Below, in pieces: positions 49,472 to 59,016 of a DNA stretch of 64,000 nt. The DNA is from Syngnathus acus. Taxonomy: Eukaryota > Chordata > Actinopteri > Syngnathiformes > Syngnathidae. How positions within the stretch are numbered: the first letter of the stretch is position 1; every line of letters begins with the position of its first letter. A model generated the notes under the pieces. That model was given only the letters and a program-made list of their open reading frames with translations. It made no database searches and was not told where the DNA came from. A program made the translations under genes and the position numbers. The DNA lies in assembly GCF_901709675.1 (NCBI RefSeq), contig NC_051100.1, positions 11,442,786 to 11,506,785 of the forward strand, written 5' to 3'.

Positions 49472-52400
49472 CATGCAGCCAGTGTGAGTGTTAGTGTTGG
49501 CCAGCTGACAGACAAACACACTTAAACACAGATCAGAGTGAACGAACACACACACGCACACACAGGGCAGCACGGTCACATCTGTGCCCATCTCAAACAT
49601 CTCGGTGGCGGGGTGACAGGGTTGACAACGCGCCCCCAGCGGCTGGCACGGGTCGGGGCGGACGACACCGGTGGCGGCGGGTCGTCGGGCAACAGATGAC
49701 AGGAGGGGGACAAGATGGATGAAATAGAAACACAGGCTCCATCTAATTTCCGGATGCCTCCAGCACTAATAACTGACATCATGAAACATGGTATGAAACT
49801 ACTCCTAAAAAAAGCAGTATTGGGTTTTCAAATTACATTTCAGGATAAACTACGCTGTAGCCTTACAAGCGAACTTAATTTGACAACGAGCTGACAACTA
49901 GTGCTGTCTTTTTATTTAGCATTTATTCAGACATGAGTCAAGAAAAACAAAACACCGAAGAGAAAATAAATCATTGAAATATTTCAAATATGCCACCTCT
50001 GTTTCAATTTGAGCTAAGAAAAAAATAGATGAGAAAGAGCAGTGGATCCAAGTAAGAGGAGGAAGGAGGGTGGAGCCTGGAGAGAGAGCCACTGAGGCCA
50101 CGCTGTCCTGCATGTGCATGGTTGCGCGTGTGTGTGTGCGTGCGTGTGTGTGTGTGCGTGCGCGCGCCAGGGACAAGTGGAAAGGCTCAAGTAGCAGTTT
50201 GGCGCTGCTGGCGCCGGCAAGTGAGCGAGCCAGTGTGTGTGTGTGTGTTATGTTGTGGCATGCCTAACAGGATTAGAGGTGACCTGGTGGGGTCCAGTTG
50301 GTCCCGGGACCACGGCGCAGCGGCTGCCCACGCGCACGCGCTTCCGTTTAATAGGATTAGCTGCTACCTGGTGCCGCTACAGTTGGTGCGCGGGGTCCGA
50401 AGCGGACCGAGGCCGAGGCAGAGGGCGACGCCGCGAGCGCGTTGCTGGCATGCGGAACGGGATTAGGCGCTCACCTGGTGAGGTGCAGTTGGCGCTGGGC
50501 GCTCGCCAGCTGTTCGGCCAGGCTCAGGGCTTCGGCCTGCCATTGGCCGCCGTCCCTTTGGACAGCCTCCAGACGCTGCCGGCAGCCAACCAGCTCAGAG
50601 CTCAGCTTTTCCACTTCCTGTCCCGTGGAGAGACATGTTGAAAACAAGCGCGCTCACACAGCGCCGCGTTCAAACACAACTCGTGTGACCTCGTGTCAAA
50701 CGGGTTAGGCTTTATTCTTGCCTATTCGCAACTCTGTAAATAAATGTCAGCTCAGTAAATCAGAATACGGTTGAAAAGTTTATTTTAATGCAGTAGTTAC
50801 CTGTGTCGATTCCTATAGCTGCTCCCTAACCTCTACCAAAATAATAACATTTTCATTTCATAACGAACATTTTGGCCAAAAATGTGACATCCTTTAATAA
50901 ATGATTTTTTAGAGGGTTGACGTAACTATCTACTATTTACATATGTACAACTGTATGGATAAAATGTAAACTAAATCATTTTTATAAAATTTTAGCAAAT
51001 AATTTTGGGGGGAATATAATGTGTGTATGGTTCATGGATGTACTTATTTTCAAATTTTCCCATGTTTTTCAAATTGATTACCATGCTTCTGTATATGACA
51101 ATGTAACCAACCTGTGTGGATTTCTCCAGCTGCCTGCTGCTCTTGGACTTGAGGTCCTGCAGTTCTCGCTCAGCCTCCTCTTTCTTGAGTTGAGCATTGC
51201 TGAGTTGATACTGGAGCTCCGCACAGACCTGAAGCCCACACAAGAGACGATTAATATTTACTTGAATTTCATGAAAATGTGTTCCCTTATTCCCGAATAT
51301 ACATTATAGTCGTGTGCTACTATTAGTAAGGTAATTTATCAAGACAAATAGCTCAAACTCGCATGATACTACATTTGAAGTGGTTGAAATATATTTTGGA
51401 GGTTTAAGGTTTGACAGAATACAGAGAAGACCATAGCTAGAGGTTTGCTGCCCCCCAGTGGAATTAAGGAGAATTACAATACATGCCTTTTTGGTACAAA
51501 AAAAAAAAAAAAAAAAAAGAGTTGAGAATTGTATTGAGTTTGTGGTCATCTTGCATTACAAAAACAGAACATATGCCTATGTGAATCAAGGTGCATACTT
51601 TGCTGTTCTCTTGCTCCACACTGGCGAGATGTCGCTGCGCATCTTCCAGCTGATTGGTCATCGAGCTCTTGTCGCCGTGGAGTCTGTCGAGGTGCCCCTC
51701 CAGCTCGGCGGAACGTTGGGACAGCCAGGCCACCTGATGCACCGTGCGCGGACACACCACAAACTCAGTCAGTAAAAGGGACGGTAGCAAATGAGGAAGT
51801 GCAGGCAAGATAAGTTGCATTTACCGTATTTGCCAGCTCTTCCTTCTGCCTACGGCCCTCGCTGCGTCCTTCCTCTCTGGCCTCGGCGAGTCTGTCCTTC
51901 AGGGCTTGCGCGTCATGTTCTCGCTGTGTCGTCTGCCGGGCGAGTTCCCTGGACAGCTGCTGGCACTGCACCTCTACCTGCAGACGACAGTCGGTTGAGT
52001 TGATGGCTCATTGTAAATCCAGTTGAGTACATTTACTTGATTTTCACTTCAAATTTTTGTCTATGTTCTTCTTGTTTTATTGGGATGAAGAAAATAATAG
52101 TAAAAACTATTATATGGTAGCTGATGGAGGTTAATGCTCGCAAAAAATGATGTTTCAAGACTGAACATTTTCCACACAAATTCCAAAAGATTCGTTTTTC
52201 TAAGTTCAAACATGCCAACAGATGGCGTCATAACCATGGTTAATCTGTAAACCATTTGTTGTAAAATGAGTTAGAGATTATGTGCGTTTTGTCTAATTTG
52301 TGGTTTCATGATGGTTAGCCGTAGTCAAAAGCAAAAATCCAACCTCAGCTCTGTGCAGGTGGGCCTCCTCGGCCATCTCAACGGCGCCTTTGACTTGCAA

Positions 52401-55059
52401 ACAAGCCGACCACTCCCGGTGCTGCATCTCCTGCTGAGCGGACCGTGCCGCACTCAGAGCCGTCAGTAGCTCGTCACGCTCCCTGCGAGTGAACAGGCCC
52501 CAAAATGCTTTCAAACAGACATTGTACACATACACCCACACCGAAGCTCCCATTTATCACAGGAAGCCACTCATAATCTAGAATAGCAATATATGCAGGT
52601 TAATTTTCTTATTTAAAGTTTTGTCCCTCCCATATGCTTTATAGACATGTTTGGAAAATAAAAATACACCACACTGTGTTGTATCTACTCACTTGGTGAG
52701 TCGGTCAACAATCTGGACGTGCACGTTGTCGGGCGTGCAAGCCAATAGCGCCTCCTTCTGCGCGCACTGCAGACACAAGCCGGCCACACGCTGCGCGCCG
52801 CCGGCCTGCAGCGCCGCCGCCACCTCCTGCTCGCTGCGTCTCAGACGGCCGGTCAGCACCCGGCACTCATTCTGACTGAGAGACAGATCCCTCCTGGAGG
52901 GTGGAAGAGCCACACGAAGGTAAAGGGAAGGCGGACAATTTAAGCGGCGATAAAAAGTCCGAGGCCAACCTGAGGGAGAGGACCTGAGCCTCCAGTCTTT
53001 CAATCTGGGCCTGATGCATCGACTTCAATTGCTCCTGACGTGCACACACACAACATTGAGTGCGCGTAGTGCAAAAAATTCTTTTGCGTTTATTGACTCA
53101 ACTGTAGAGACAAACAATTATCATGACAGGACAAACCAGCTCATGCTTCCACGCTGTGTAGCTTTCCCCATGCTTGGCCACGTAACTGTCGCCTGCCATA
53201 GTTTCGTTCACCTAAAAACACAAGACAGCATATAAAATTACGTAATATGCATCACAGCAAAATGGGCATTTTTTACATGACATCAATTAGAATGAGTCAC
53301 ATTCATTTGTGTTTTGATTGCAACATAGTTATTTTTTTACCGTGTGATGGTCCTTGGGAGACGCATCCGCATGTGTGGCTTTGAGCTCGGCGCGCAGTTT
53401 CTCGTTCTCCACCACCACCACTCGGATGCGCTGTTTGAGCCCCTGCTGCTCCTCCTGTCTCACACACTTTTACTCATCAAGCCAAACCAGCTGAACACAC
53501 AAGGGGAACTTCAAACAAACCTTGCAGAGTTGGACCTCAGCCTCCAGGTGCTGGATGTAGTCTGGCGGGTTGTGAGTCACCGGGACCAAGTCCTGAAAAT
53601 GGATTAGGGCATTTATGGATATATGCTACTATTTTATATTATTTTTACAATGTACGTACATGCATTATATAATAGATGTCACTATCATTTTTTAATCAAT
53701 TATCTTTTTGAAACAATAATTGAGTAACTAAGTGGACTTGCACGATCAAAAAGATAACGAGACATATCCGGTGTGACATGTTTACCTTTGGAGGCGAGAG
53801 AGGAGCAGGCATCTCCCTGCCCTGCTTTAACAGGAGACTCTTCAGTTGATTGACTGTACACACAGGCACAAAAAACTTACACATGCCTTGAACTTTCCAT
53901 TTCATATCATATTACCACCTCGTGGAATTTTAAATGTGCAGGTAGTAGAAGCTTTATGATTGCCATAACATTGATGCTAATTACTGTTATCACATCTTTG
54001 GCGGTTCACATAATATGTTTAAATGAATATTTAATTACCGTAATATCTATGGTAATTTCCATTAGCCTGTCTATGGTGTCTGGCTTTAGAAGTTAGTATT
54101 AGTAATGAAACATTTGTTAAAAATATATATATACATACTAACACTAATAACTTAAAAATGTTGTGTGTCAGTTTTACAGTAAACTTCAACGTTTTTGTGC
54201 TGAGGCTAAAACCATTAAATATTGCTTTGGCGCCATCTTAAGGCATCTTTGTGTCACGGAAATGTGAAGTGATAAACTTCATATAGTCAGGCCATAGTCT
54301 TATATAATTAAAAAAGTGTGCTTTGTCACCATTATACGTTTGTCACCTGCTTCGCTCTGTTTCTTGTGGCTCCACCGAGGCCGTTTTTTCTCCATTGTCG
54401 AGGCCAGGGTGCCACCGCTGCGACCGTCCCCATCCTCACATCTGACAGGATCTTCCTCCTCATTGTCATCGTGGTGGAAATGTTCCAGAGCGTCGCTGAG
54501 CTGCTGTAGGCTTTGGTTGGGTGGCTCTGGTAAACACAAGTATATTAGTATTATGATCCATCCTTACATTTTCCATAGTGCTTGTCTTTGGGAATGGCTT
54601 TACTGCAAACTACTATGATAAACATAGTTATACAATCAAGAAAGCATTATTATTATTGTAATGAGGGTTGAATATTGGTACTTGAGTGTACTGCGTCCTA
54701 TTTAAAATGTGATGTAGGTGTGCCTAATGTTATGTGACTCGTGACCAGTCTATTCTTAGGTCCAGGGGTTAATCCAGGGGGTCTTAAAAGGTAACAGGTG
54801 GCTTTAACTTTTAACTGAGACTGAATATGAGTCTCTTATATAATTGACGTTTTAATTAGACTCCACTAAAAGGGCGAGTGGGGAGCACAGTAGTCATAGC
54901 AAACTTCTCAAGATGTTGGCTGTCTGAGACGCGTTGCTTAAGCGAAGGCTACCGAGCCACGCGAGCGAAAACACAAAACAACGTCCACTCACGTCTCAAT
55001 TGTTTCTGGTAAACATTCAGATGCTCCGCTTCCTCCTCGTCCGATTCGAAAGGTTTCAT
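32692..55059 (-). CDS. sdccag8: SDCCAG8 centrosomal/ciliary coiled-coil protein, 17 exons
   Basis: Coding exons in gene order: 54993-55059, 54347-54526, 53786-53853, 53521-53592, 53341-53454, 53137-53211, 52970-53034, 52693-52893, 52344-52482, 51825-51977, 51599-51733, 51112-51228, 50475-50617, 41715-41842, 39811-39919, 38756-38887, 32692-32800. Phases agree, giving 2007 nt and 668 residues (human 713). Recognised by VNQLK, YIQHLEAEVQLCK, VAGLCLQCAQKEALL, SSQNSLIKKLKEEC and QCVQHGRVHHTMK, in the human order. Mostly heptad-rich coiled coil with many Gln, Glu, Leu and Arg; the N-terminus is acidic. Known of the family: sits at centrioles and basal bodies, supports ciliogenesis, and is mutated in human nephronophthisis/Bardet-Biedl-type disease (NPHP10, BBS16). 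The C-terminus is shorter than human. Convergent with akt3, as in human. Confidence 0.95.
33243..33613. repeat. CCCTAA-containing telomere-like minisatellite
   Basis: Repeated words AAACCCTAATT, CCCTAACCC and TTGCAAACCCTAA at 33243-33286 and 33490-33613, split by a MITE. A short GGGTTAGGGTTA also occurs in opposite orientation at 33127-33138. Units are irregular, so this is a minisatellite and not a pure telomere array. Confidence 0.75.
33287..33489. mobile_element. hAT-family MITE with perfect 8-bp target duplication
   Basis: 203 bp. The ends are inverted repeats: CAGTGGTTCTTAACCTGGGTTC on the left, and CAGTGGTTCTTAACCTTGTTC as the reverse complement on the right. Both flanks are CCCTAACC (33279-33286 and 33490-33497), the 8-bp duplication typical of hAT transposition. 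No transposase, so it was moved in trans. Confidence 0.9.
33990..34045. repeat. AACCCAA-type dispersed repeat, copy 2
   Basis: TTGACCCAGCTTCCTGAGTT and CCAATTTTTAACCCAAATTG match the reverse complement of 15555-15656 in akt3 intron 1. Confidence 0.5.
34211..34340 (+). mobile_element. tRNA-derived SINE, copy A
   Basis: tRNA-like head with A-box-like GGGCTCAGGCAGTAGAGC and B-box-like GTTAGAATCC. A shared body follows: GCTCTGTCTGAG, TTGTGTCTTGGGCAAGAC, TTCACACACCTTG. The body words recur in copy B. Confidence 0.7.
35289..35424 (-). mobile_element. tRNA-derived SINE, copy B (opposite orientation)
   Basis: On the minus strand: GTGGCTCAGTCAGTAGAGTG (A box), GGTTCAAACCG (B box), GCTCTGTCTGAG, CCTTGGGCAAGAC, TTCACACACCTTGCC. 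Better preserved than copy A and in inverse orientation about 0.95 kb away. Confidence 0.75.
35821..36110. repeat. 16-bp minisatellite, unit GTAAGCGAGAAAAACC
   Basis: About 17 diverged copies. Units vary in the GTAAGC core (GTAAGT, GTGAGC, GTAGGC) and in the length of the A run. Reading frames through it are artefacts. Confidence 0.85.
36111..36450. repeat. Decayed tandem repeat, about 160-bp unit
   Basis: TTTAAAGTTGGAACGGGTTG at 36111 recurs as TTTAAAGTTGGAAGGGGTTG at 36273 (162 bp apart), each followed by AAAAATGTAGAA and AAAATTTTG. A weaker third copy begins near 36411. Confidence 0.7.
38756..38887 (-). CDS. sdccag8: sdccag8 coding exon 16
   Basis: Residues 589-632, with QCVQHGRVHHTMKNR (human QCVQHGRVHETMKQR). 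Acceptor TTTGTAG, donor GTGCGC. Confidence 0.95.
39265..39335. repeat. CACACACATGCG minisatellite
   Basis: Four CA blocks of 8-10 bp separated by TGCGCA or TGCGCGCA, ending in ATATATAG. Confidence 0.8.
39811..39919 (-). CDS. sdccag8: sdccag8 coding exon 15
   Basis: Residues 553-588, SSQNSLIKKLKEEC (human TSQNTFLTKLKEEC). Donor GTCAAT is weak. Confidence 0.93.
41626..41697 (-). mobile_element. L2-type LINE tail fragment next to exon 14
   Basis: Plus-strand ACCATCCATTTTCCATGGCG then CTTACCCTTGTCACAGGGTC resembles the reverse complement of fish L2 tails (CATCCATTTTCTATACCGCTTATCC). It lies just downstream, in gene sense, of the exon 14 donor. Confidence 0.6.
41715..41842 (-). CDS. sdccag8: sdccag8 coding exon 14
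   Basis: Residues 510-552. It keeps exactly the human spacing of 39 residues between the LTR and QH anchor points, so no exon is missing in the 8.6-kb intron before it. Donor GTCAGT; an L2 tail begins 17 bp beyond. Confidence 0.88.
46596..46671. repeat. (CA)n microsatellite with GCA interruptions
   Basis: About 75 bp of CA in sdccag8 intron 13, interrupted twice by CG. Confidence 0.95.
49392..49469. repeat. (AC)n microsatellite
   Basis: About 78 bp of AC with one TC interruption in sdccag8 intron 13. Confidence 0.95.
50271..50499. repeat. Three copies of an exon 13 donor-like motif
   Basis: Copies begin at 50271, 50355 and 50461, each as GATTAG, 5-6 bases, ACCTGGTG, 5-6 bases, CAGTTGG. The last contains the true exon 13/donor junction read on the minus strand. 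Copies 1 and 3 also share an upstream TGGCATGC block. Confidence 0.75.
50475..50617 (-). CDS. sdccag8: sdccag8 coding exon 13
   Basis: Residues 463-509, ending RQLHLTR (human HQLHLTR). Donor GTGAGC at 50474. The donor neighbourhood is duplicated downstream in the intron (50271-50499). Confidence 0.94.
51112..51228 (-). CDS. sdccag8: sdccag8 coding exon 12
   Basis: Residues 424-462, VCAELQYQLSNAQLKKEEAE (human VCGEMRYQLNKTNMEKDEAE). Donor GTTGGT. Confidence 0.95.
51599..51733 (-). CDS. sdccag8: sdccag8 coding exon 11
   Basis: Residues 379-423. NQLEDAQRHLAS aligns with human NQLEEIQSQLAS. Donor GTATGC. Confidence 0.94.
51825..51977 (-). CDS. sdccag8: sdccag8 coding exon 10
   Basis: Residues 328-378, CQQLSRELARQTTQRE and following (human CDQLRKELERQAERLE). 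Donor GTAAAT. Confidence 0.94.
52344..52482 (-). CDS. sdccag8: sdccag8 coding exon 9
   Basis: Residues 281-327, ERDELLTALSAARSAQQ (human ERDDLMSALVSVRSSL). Coiled coil. Donor GTTGGA. Confidence 0.94.
52693..52893 (-). CDS. sdccag8: sdccag8 coding exon 8
   Basis: Residues 214-280. Contains VAGLCLQCAQKEALL and NVHVQIVDRLTK, the strongest match to human (VGGLCLKCAQHEAVL). Donor GTGAGT. Confidence 0.95.
52970..53034 (-). CDS. sdccag8: sdccag8 coding exon 7
   Basis: Residues 193-213, EQLKSMHQAQIERLEAQ and following, heptad pattern. Donor GTTGGC. Confidence 0.9.
53137..53211 (-). CDS. sdccag8: sdccag8 coding exon 6
   Basis: Residues 168-192, VNETMAGDSYVAKHGES then YTAWKHEL. Shorter than the corresponding human segment and poorly conserved. 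Donor GTTTGT. Confidence 0.85.
53341..53454 (-). CDS. sdccag8: sdccag8 coding exon 5
   Basis: Residues 130-167, LKQRIRVVVVENEKL (human MKNKIQVVVLENEGL). Donor GTAAAA. Confidence 0.93.
53521..53592 (-). CDS. sdccag8: sdccag8 coding exon 4
   Basis: Residues 106-129, ending YIQHLEAEVQLCK (human YIHHLEAEVKFCK). Donor GTTTGT. Confidence 0.94.
53786..53853 (-). CDS. sdccag8: sdccag8 coding exon 3
   Basis: Residues 83-105, VNQLKSLLLKQG and following, matching human VNQLKDLLRQQ. Donor GTAAAC. Confidence 0.93.
54347..54526 (-). CDS. sdccag8: sdccag8 coding exon 2
   Basis: Residues 23-82. QSLQQLSDALEH aligns with human HQLTCALKEGD; then an acidic NEEEDP stretch. Acceptor TTACCAG, donor GTGACA. Confidence 0.88.
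54993..55059 (-). CDS. sdccag8: sdccag8 coding exon 1
   Basis: ATG at 55059 reading leftward. Residues 1-22, MKPFESDEEEAEHLNVYQ and following; the VYQKQLR part aligns with human QYQRSLR. Donor GTGAGT. Confidence 0.9.
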
Positions 55060-55107
55060 TATAGCACTTAAATGACGCTCAGGGAGTAAATGCGGCGATT
55101 AGCCATG

Positions 55108-55122
55108 CTTGCTACTAGCAAC
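55108..55122 (-). promoter_or_regulatory. RFX X-box-like inverted repeat
   Basis: Minus strand reads GTTGCTAGTAGCAAG: half sites GTTGCT and AGCAAG around three bases, one mismatch from a symmetric RFX site. A further TAGCAACC half site lies at about 55137-55144. X-boxes near the start site are typical of ciliary genes. Confidence 0.4.
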
Positions 55123-55295
55123 CCGTAAGAAACGCGTAGCAACCGTCAAGTTGGGGTGCTTGTTGTTGCGACTCCACCGTACCGGAGAGGCGGTGTTAAT
55201 TAAGTCGGTGTCACGGCCCGGGCCTAGGATAATTCAAAGCCAGACTTGTGAACAAAACGAGTCAACCCCTCAATGGAACGGCTTCAAGCGAAGCC

Positions 55296-55308
55296 TGGGA
55301 GTTGTAGT
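55296..55308 (-). promoter_or_regulatory. ZNF143 (SBS)-type promoter motif
   Basis: Minus strand ACTACAACTCCCA matches the ACTACAAYTCCCA core of the ZNF143/Staf site, common in housekeeping and bidirectional promoters. It lies about 240 bp upstream of the ATG. Confidence 0.55.
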
Positions 55309-57537
55309 CAACAATCATAGTGCAAAAACCAGAACGTAGAGCTCGAGTGAGGGTCACATGTATCGATGTTCATTTAAGTTGTTTTTTTTAAACTTTAAAT
55401 TGTCAATTTTATTGAAAAATATATCAAATCTACTGTTAGCTATGTACAAAATAAGTAAAAAAAAAAATAAAAAAATCTATGGAAGGAATTAGAGCGGTTG
55501 TTAGCCAGTGAGTCACTTGTGTATTTTATCACCCAATCATTTTTAAAGTTAAAGTAAATGTCACTGAGAACATTAGGGGAAGTTTCATGAAACAAGTCAA
55601 CAGCTGACTTATTGCTCAAACAAAGGTAACGATGGAAACGCCCTCTTTCGATTGTACAATGGCAGCTTCCTGTCCAACTGTGCTGTACTTTTGGCTTTTG
55701 CATCATACTGATACCTGAAGTAGAAGAAAGAGTGACTCACGGCGTTGTTGATTTACCGACAGCCTTTTAATGGTGACATTGCGACTTCTGCCCATGACCT
55801 CATGAACCTTTCCAAAATGTCACCTCCCCCTGCAGCATCCACTTCCTTCCACTTCTTTGCGGGTGGAGAGATTACTAGATGTTTTTTTTTTTTAATGACC
55901 ATCTGGACCTACTACACAATGCTACGTTTAGTCTTTTTATCATGGTACTACTTGGAGAGCTAAGAATTATTTGAGGTGGCTCTAGGTGTAAATACCTGAA
56001 GAACCGAGCAATATTCAATGGCAAGTTAGTTTCTTACAATGCCCATTTTGGTATTGATGTTTTAGTCATGTGTATTATTTATTAAAAGCTTGATGCAAAA
56101 AGAGAACAACAATGAGGCCACACATAAAAAAATCACAGTAGACATAATTCTGATTTCTTAGTAAAAATAATTCATTTCAGGACAACATATAAATAATTGT
56201 TGAATCACACAATACACATATCTTGATAAGAATAAATACTTAACAAATGAAACGAAGCTTTTTTCTAAACTCTTCATACAGTACTCCATTGCGGACAGGT
56301 CCCACAAAGAAAACTTGCATGATTTGTTACACCTTTATTACACGTCCCAAAACGTTAGTCCTTTTTCTCACACTGGTTGGATCAAAGTGGGTGAGGAGGG
56401 CATTAAAGCACACGGAGATCTATAGTGTACGCACACTACACTTGAACGTGAAGGCAAACTCGGCCCGCACACGGAAGAACATACCGTACGGTGCACTCGG
56501 CGATACAATGCAACCTTCAAAGTCGAACGCAAAGTAGCCCAGTAATGTTTTCCTCCCATCAAAATAAGGTGAAGCCAATTAATTCCTGTGGCAATCAAAC
56601 AACCTAGAAGATGTTAATGTTTAACATTTTTGAACTCAAAAGTAGAAACAATAAGCCACTATGCCTCCTCGCCTCCACTATCTTAGTAAATTATTGTGAA
56701 TGTAACTGATGTCATTTACTAGGGGGAGTCAAATTCAACAGTTTTAGGGCCATTTTAACAAATTATGAAAACAATTCTTTATTCACACTCTTTTGGGTGG
56801 GCAGGTCTTTCCTAGCCATCATACCTTTGGCTATGTATTAGTCACATTAGCATTTACAAATATTTAAAAAATTTACAGGAAGGTAAGCCAATCTCTTTAA
56901 AAAAAACTTAGAATTACAGGCATTCGACTTTTGAGGCGTTTGACGTTGGGGCGTTCCACTGTATCAAACAAAGAGCGCTTGCCATGTCTAGCTAGTCCGA
57001 GGCGGCCATTTTTAAGGAGGTATAACAATAACCGTTTGGCGCTTGATGGCACAAGTACATTATTTTGGCAAAGAAACAACACCAAAAAAGAAAACCAAAG
57101 CTAGTATTAAAATACATCTGGAAGTAAGAAAAAAAAATCCCCTCATAAAAAATAAAAGAGGAATGTCAGTTTTGAGACGCACACGTGTGTTTGGATTGCG
57201 TGTATGTGTGTTTTAAAGATGAGGCATCAAGTCGGAAGGTCCAACAGCACGGACCCAGATCCATATTCACAAATGCATTTCAACCCTCCTGTTTGGTGCG
57301 AGACTCGGGGAAAAAAGCAAGCTCGTTTCTTCCAGGCTCAACATGGGCATGAGTAACCGTTTAAAAAATAAGAAAAATAAAAAACTTTTGTCAAAGTGAA
57401 AATAATCACCTTGTACAGCGAAAATTTTTATTTTTCTGGTGCAGCAGCAGATTTGTTTTGGAAAAAAATGAACAATTAAAATCCATTTTTAGTGCTTTGC
57501 TTAAATGACCCATGACATGACACTCACAGGAGGGTTG

Positions 57538-57539
<2 letters not shown>

Positions 57540-57568
<29 letters not shown>

Positions 57569-57569
57569 G
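57540..57569. repeat. (AAT)10 microsatellite
   Basis: About ten uninterrupted TAA/AAT units. Confidence 0.95.
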
Positions 57570-58261
57570 GGGAGCGCTGATGCTGGCATCAGGCTCCTGT
57601 GGTCCATCTTAAAGGCAAAACTTGTGGAGGATGAGCCCCAATACAATACTGTGCCGTTACAGCAGCAGCACAAACACATTCAGATACATTGTGTCGGACC
57701 AAGTAGGCAATCAAACGGTGTGTGTGCGTGTGCGCATGTGTGTGTGCATATGGTCTGCGTATAGGTGCTCCAGTGGTCCGTAAACAGGCAAAAAAACAAG
57801 ATCCAAGGCAACTGATCTGTTCTAAATGGGGTTTGCAAAAGGTAAAAGAAGGTAAATGCTGAACGGCGCCTCCACTGGCAACAATGGAGACGCTTTCTGT
57901 GCGTGTAGCACTACAACCAGCAGGGGCCCGCCCTGTCTGTCTTGCACTCTTGGATAGCAAACAGAGACTTTAGTCCACACGTACATGGAGATCACAAAAA
58001 AAGTATATTTACGCTAAGGGATTTGGGTTAAATCTCTGTCAGCATGAAACTTGATAGAGGGGAAAGTACCGTAGATGGCACGGCACAACATAAAAGATGA
58101 AAGAAAGTTGAATCCATCGTGAGATGAGGGAAGAAAGGGCAAAGTATTGGAGTCGAGCAACATTAAAAAAAAAAAAGTGAAAGTTGGAATGTGAGGAAAA
58201 ATTTGATTTTAAAGAAATTTGCTATTAATTTTTATCATTCCGTAGAACAGTCTAAGAAAAA

Positions 58262-58267
58262 TTTATT
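58262..58267 (-). terminator. tnfaip3: Candidate tnfaip3 polyadenylation signal
   Basis: The first AATAAA on the minus strand after the tnfaip3 stop, about 1.15 kb downstream. Others follow at 57427, 56778, 56334 and 56078. Confidence 0.35.
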
Positions 58268-58891
58268 TTGTCACCGGTCTGTTCGTATCCTGATTACCAA
58301 ACAAATACCACAAATAAGATGACTGTGTCTTGAAGCAATGAGCTGAATTGAGATGAGGATCTGAGAAACTGAGCTGGGAGACAAATTTAAAGCATTCAAA
58401 AAGAAAATCAAGGATGAATTGAAAGATGTAAATTAATTGAGATGCCTGTCTCTGAAATGTGACATCATACAAAGAAGACAAGCCACTTTTTGGCAAGTCT
58501 CTACCCTGGTCAGCGTTTCCTTAAAAAAGTGCATTTTCAAAACCTCAATCGCTGGAAAATATACTTTTCCGAGAAAATTCCCATGTACGTCTGGACAGCC
58601 ATGAAATTGTTTAGCAAAAGCGGCAGTTACATCTACAAAGGTGGATTTCCCTCAAATAACTTGTGGAAGATGTGATCACATCATACATATTGATTGTAAG
58701 AGCATCTCTTCTTTTCTTTTGTGTTTTTTTTTTTGGCAATAACATTGAATGATTTGGATCAAGGTAGGTGGGGAACTTTTTGATCGGTCACAACTCTCAC
58801 GCTCATACCCTGGAGAACAAACACGAAGCTAGACGAACAAGCACAAATGCATCCAGAGAGACGAGGGCTCGAAATCCTTGGCTGTGATCTA

Positions 58892-59016
58892 GACCGGTGA
58901 TTCCCAACCACTGTGCCACCACAAGACATTTGGCTTTCATCCAATTTCACAGAATTTGGTTTACTACAAATATCTTGGAGCATTCATCTCTCTGGAAATC
59001 TTGGGAATCACCGGTC
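58892..59016. mobile_element. Short MITE with GACCGGTGATTCCCAA inverted ends
   Basis: 125 bp. GACCGGTGATTCCCAA at 58892-58907 and its exact reverse complement at 59001-59016. The start continues CCACTGTGCC, as in common fish hAT-like MITEs. No clear target duplication. It lies in the probable tnfaip3 3' UTR. Confidence 0.65.

Larger units (their letters stand above)
41843..50474 (-). other. sdccag8: sdccag8 intron 13 (8.6 kb)
   Basis: Largest intron of the gene. Holds CA arrays (46596-46671, 49392-49469), a GC-rich block with a TCGCCATCTTG word (47200-47640) and a donor-like triplication at its 5' end (50271-50499). Long open frames at 42310-43060 and 47198-47650 look compositional. Confidence 0.75.
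50618..54992 (-). other. sdccag8: sdccag8 introns 1-12 (short)
   Basis: Twelve introns of 66 to 493 bp between closely packed exons. The longest are 50618-51111, 53854-54346 and 54527-54992. An A run lies at 51499-51517. Nothing else recognised. Confidence 0.75.
55060..55340 (-). promoter_or_regulatory. sdccag8: sdccag8 promoter region and 5' UTR
   Basis: CpG-containing, TATA-less sequence immediately upstream of the ATG. It has an RFX-like inverted repeat and a ZNF143-type site. The exact transcription start is not visible. Confidence 0.55.

Noticed and set aside
56410-56570. Minus-strand 52-codon frame with GYFAFDFEGC-like sequence
   Set aside because: Looks protein-like, but no upstream exon joins in frame, a stop lies just before it, and it sits in the probable 3' UTR/spacer.
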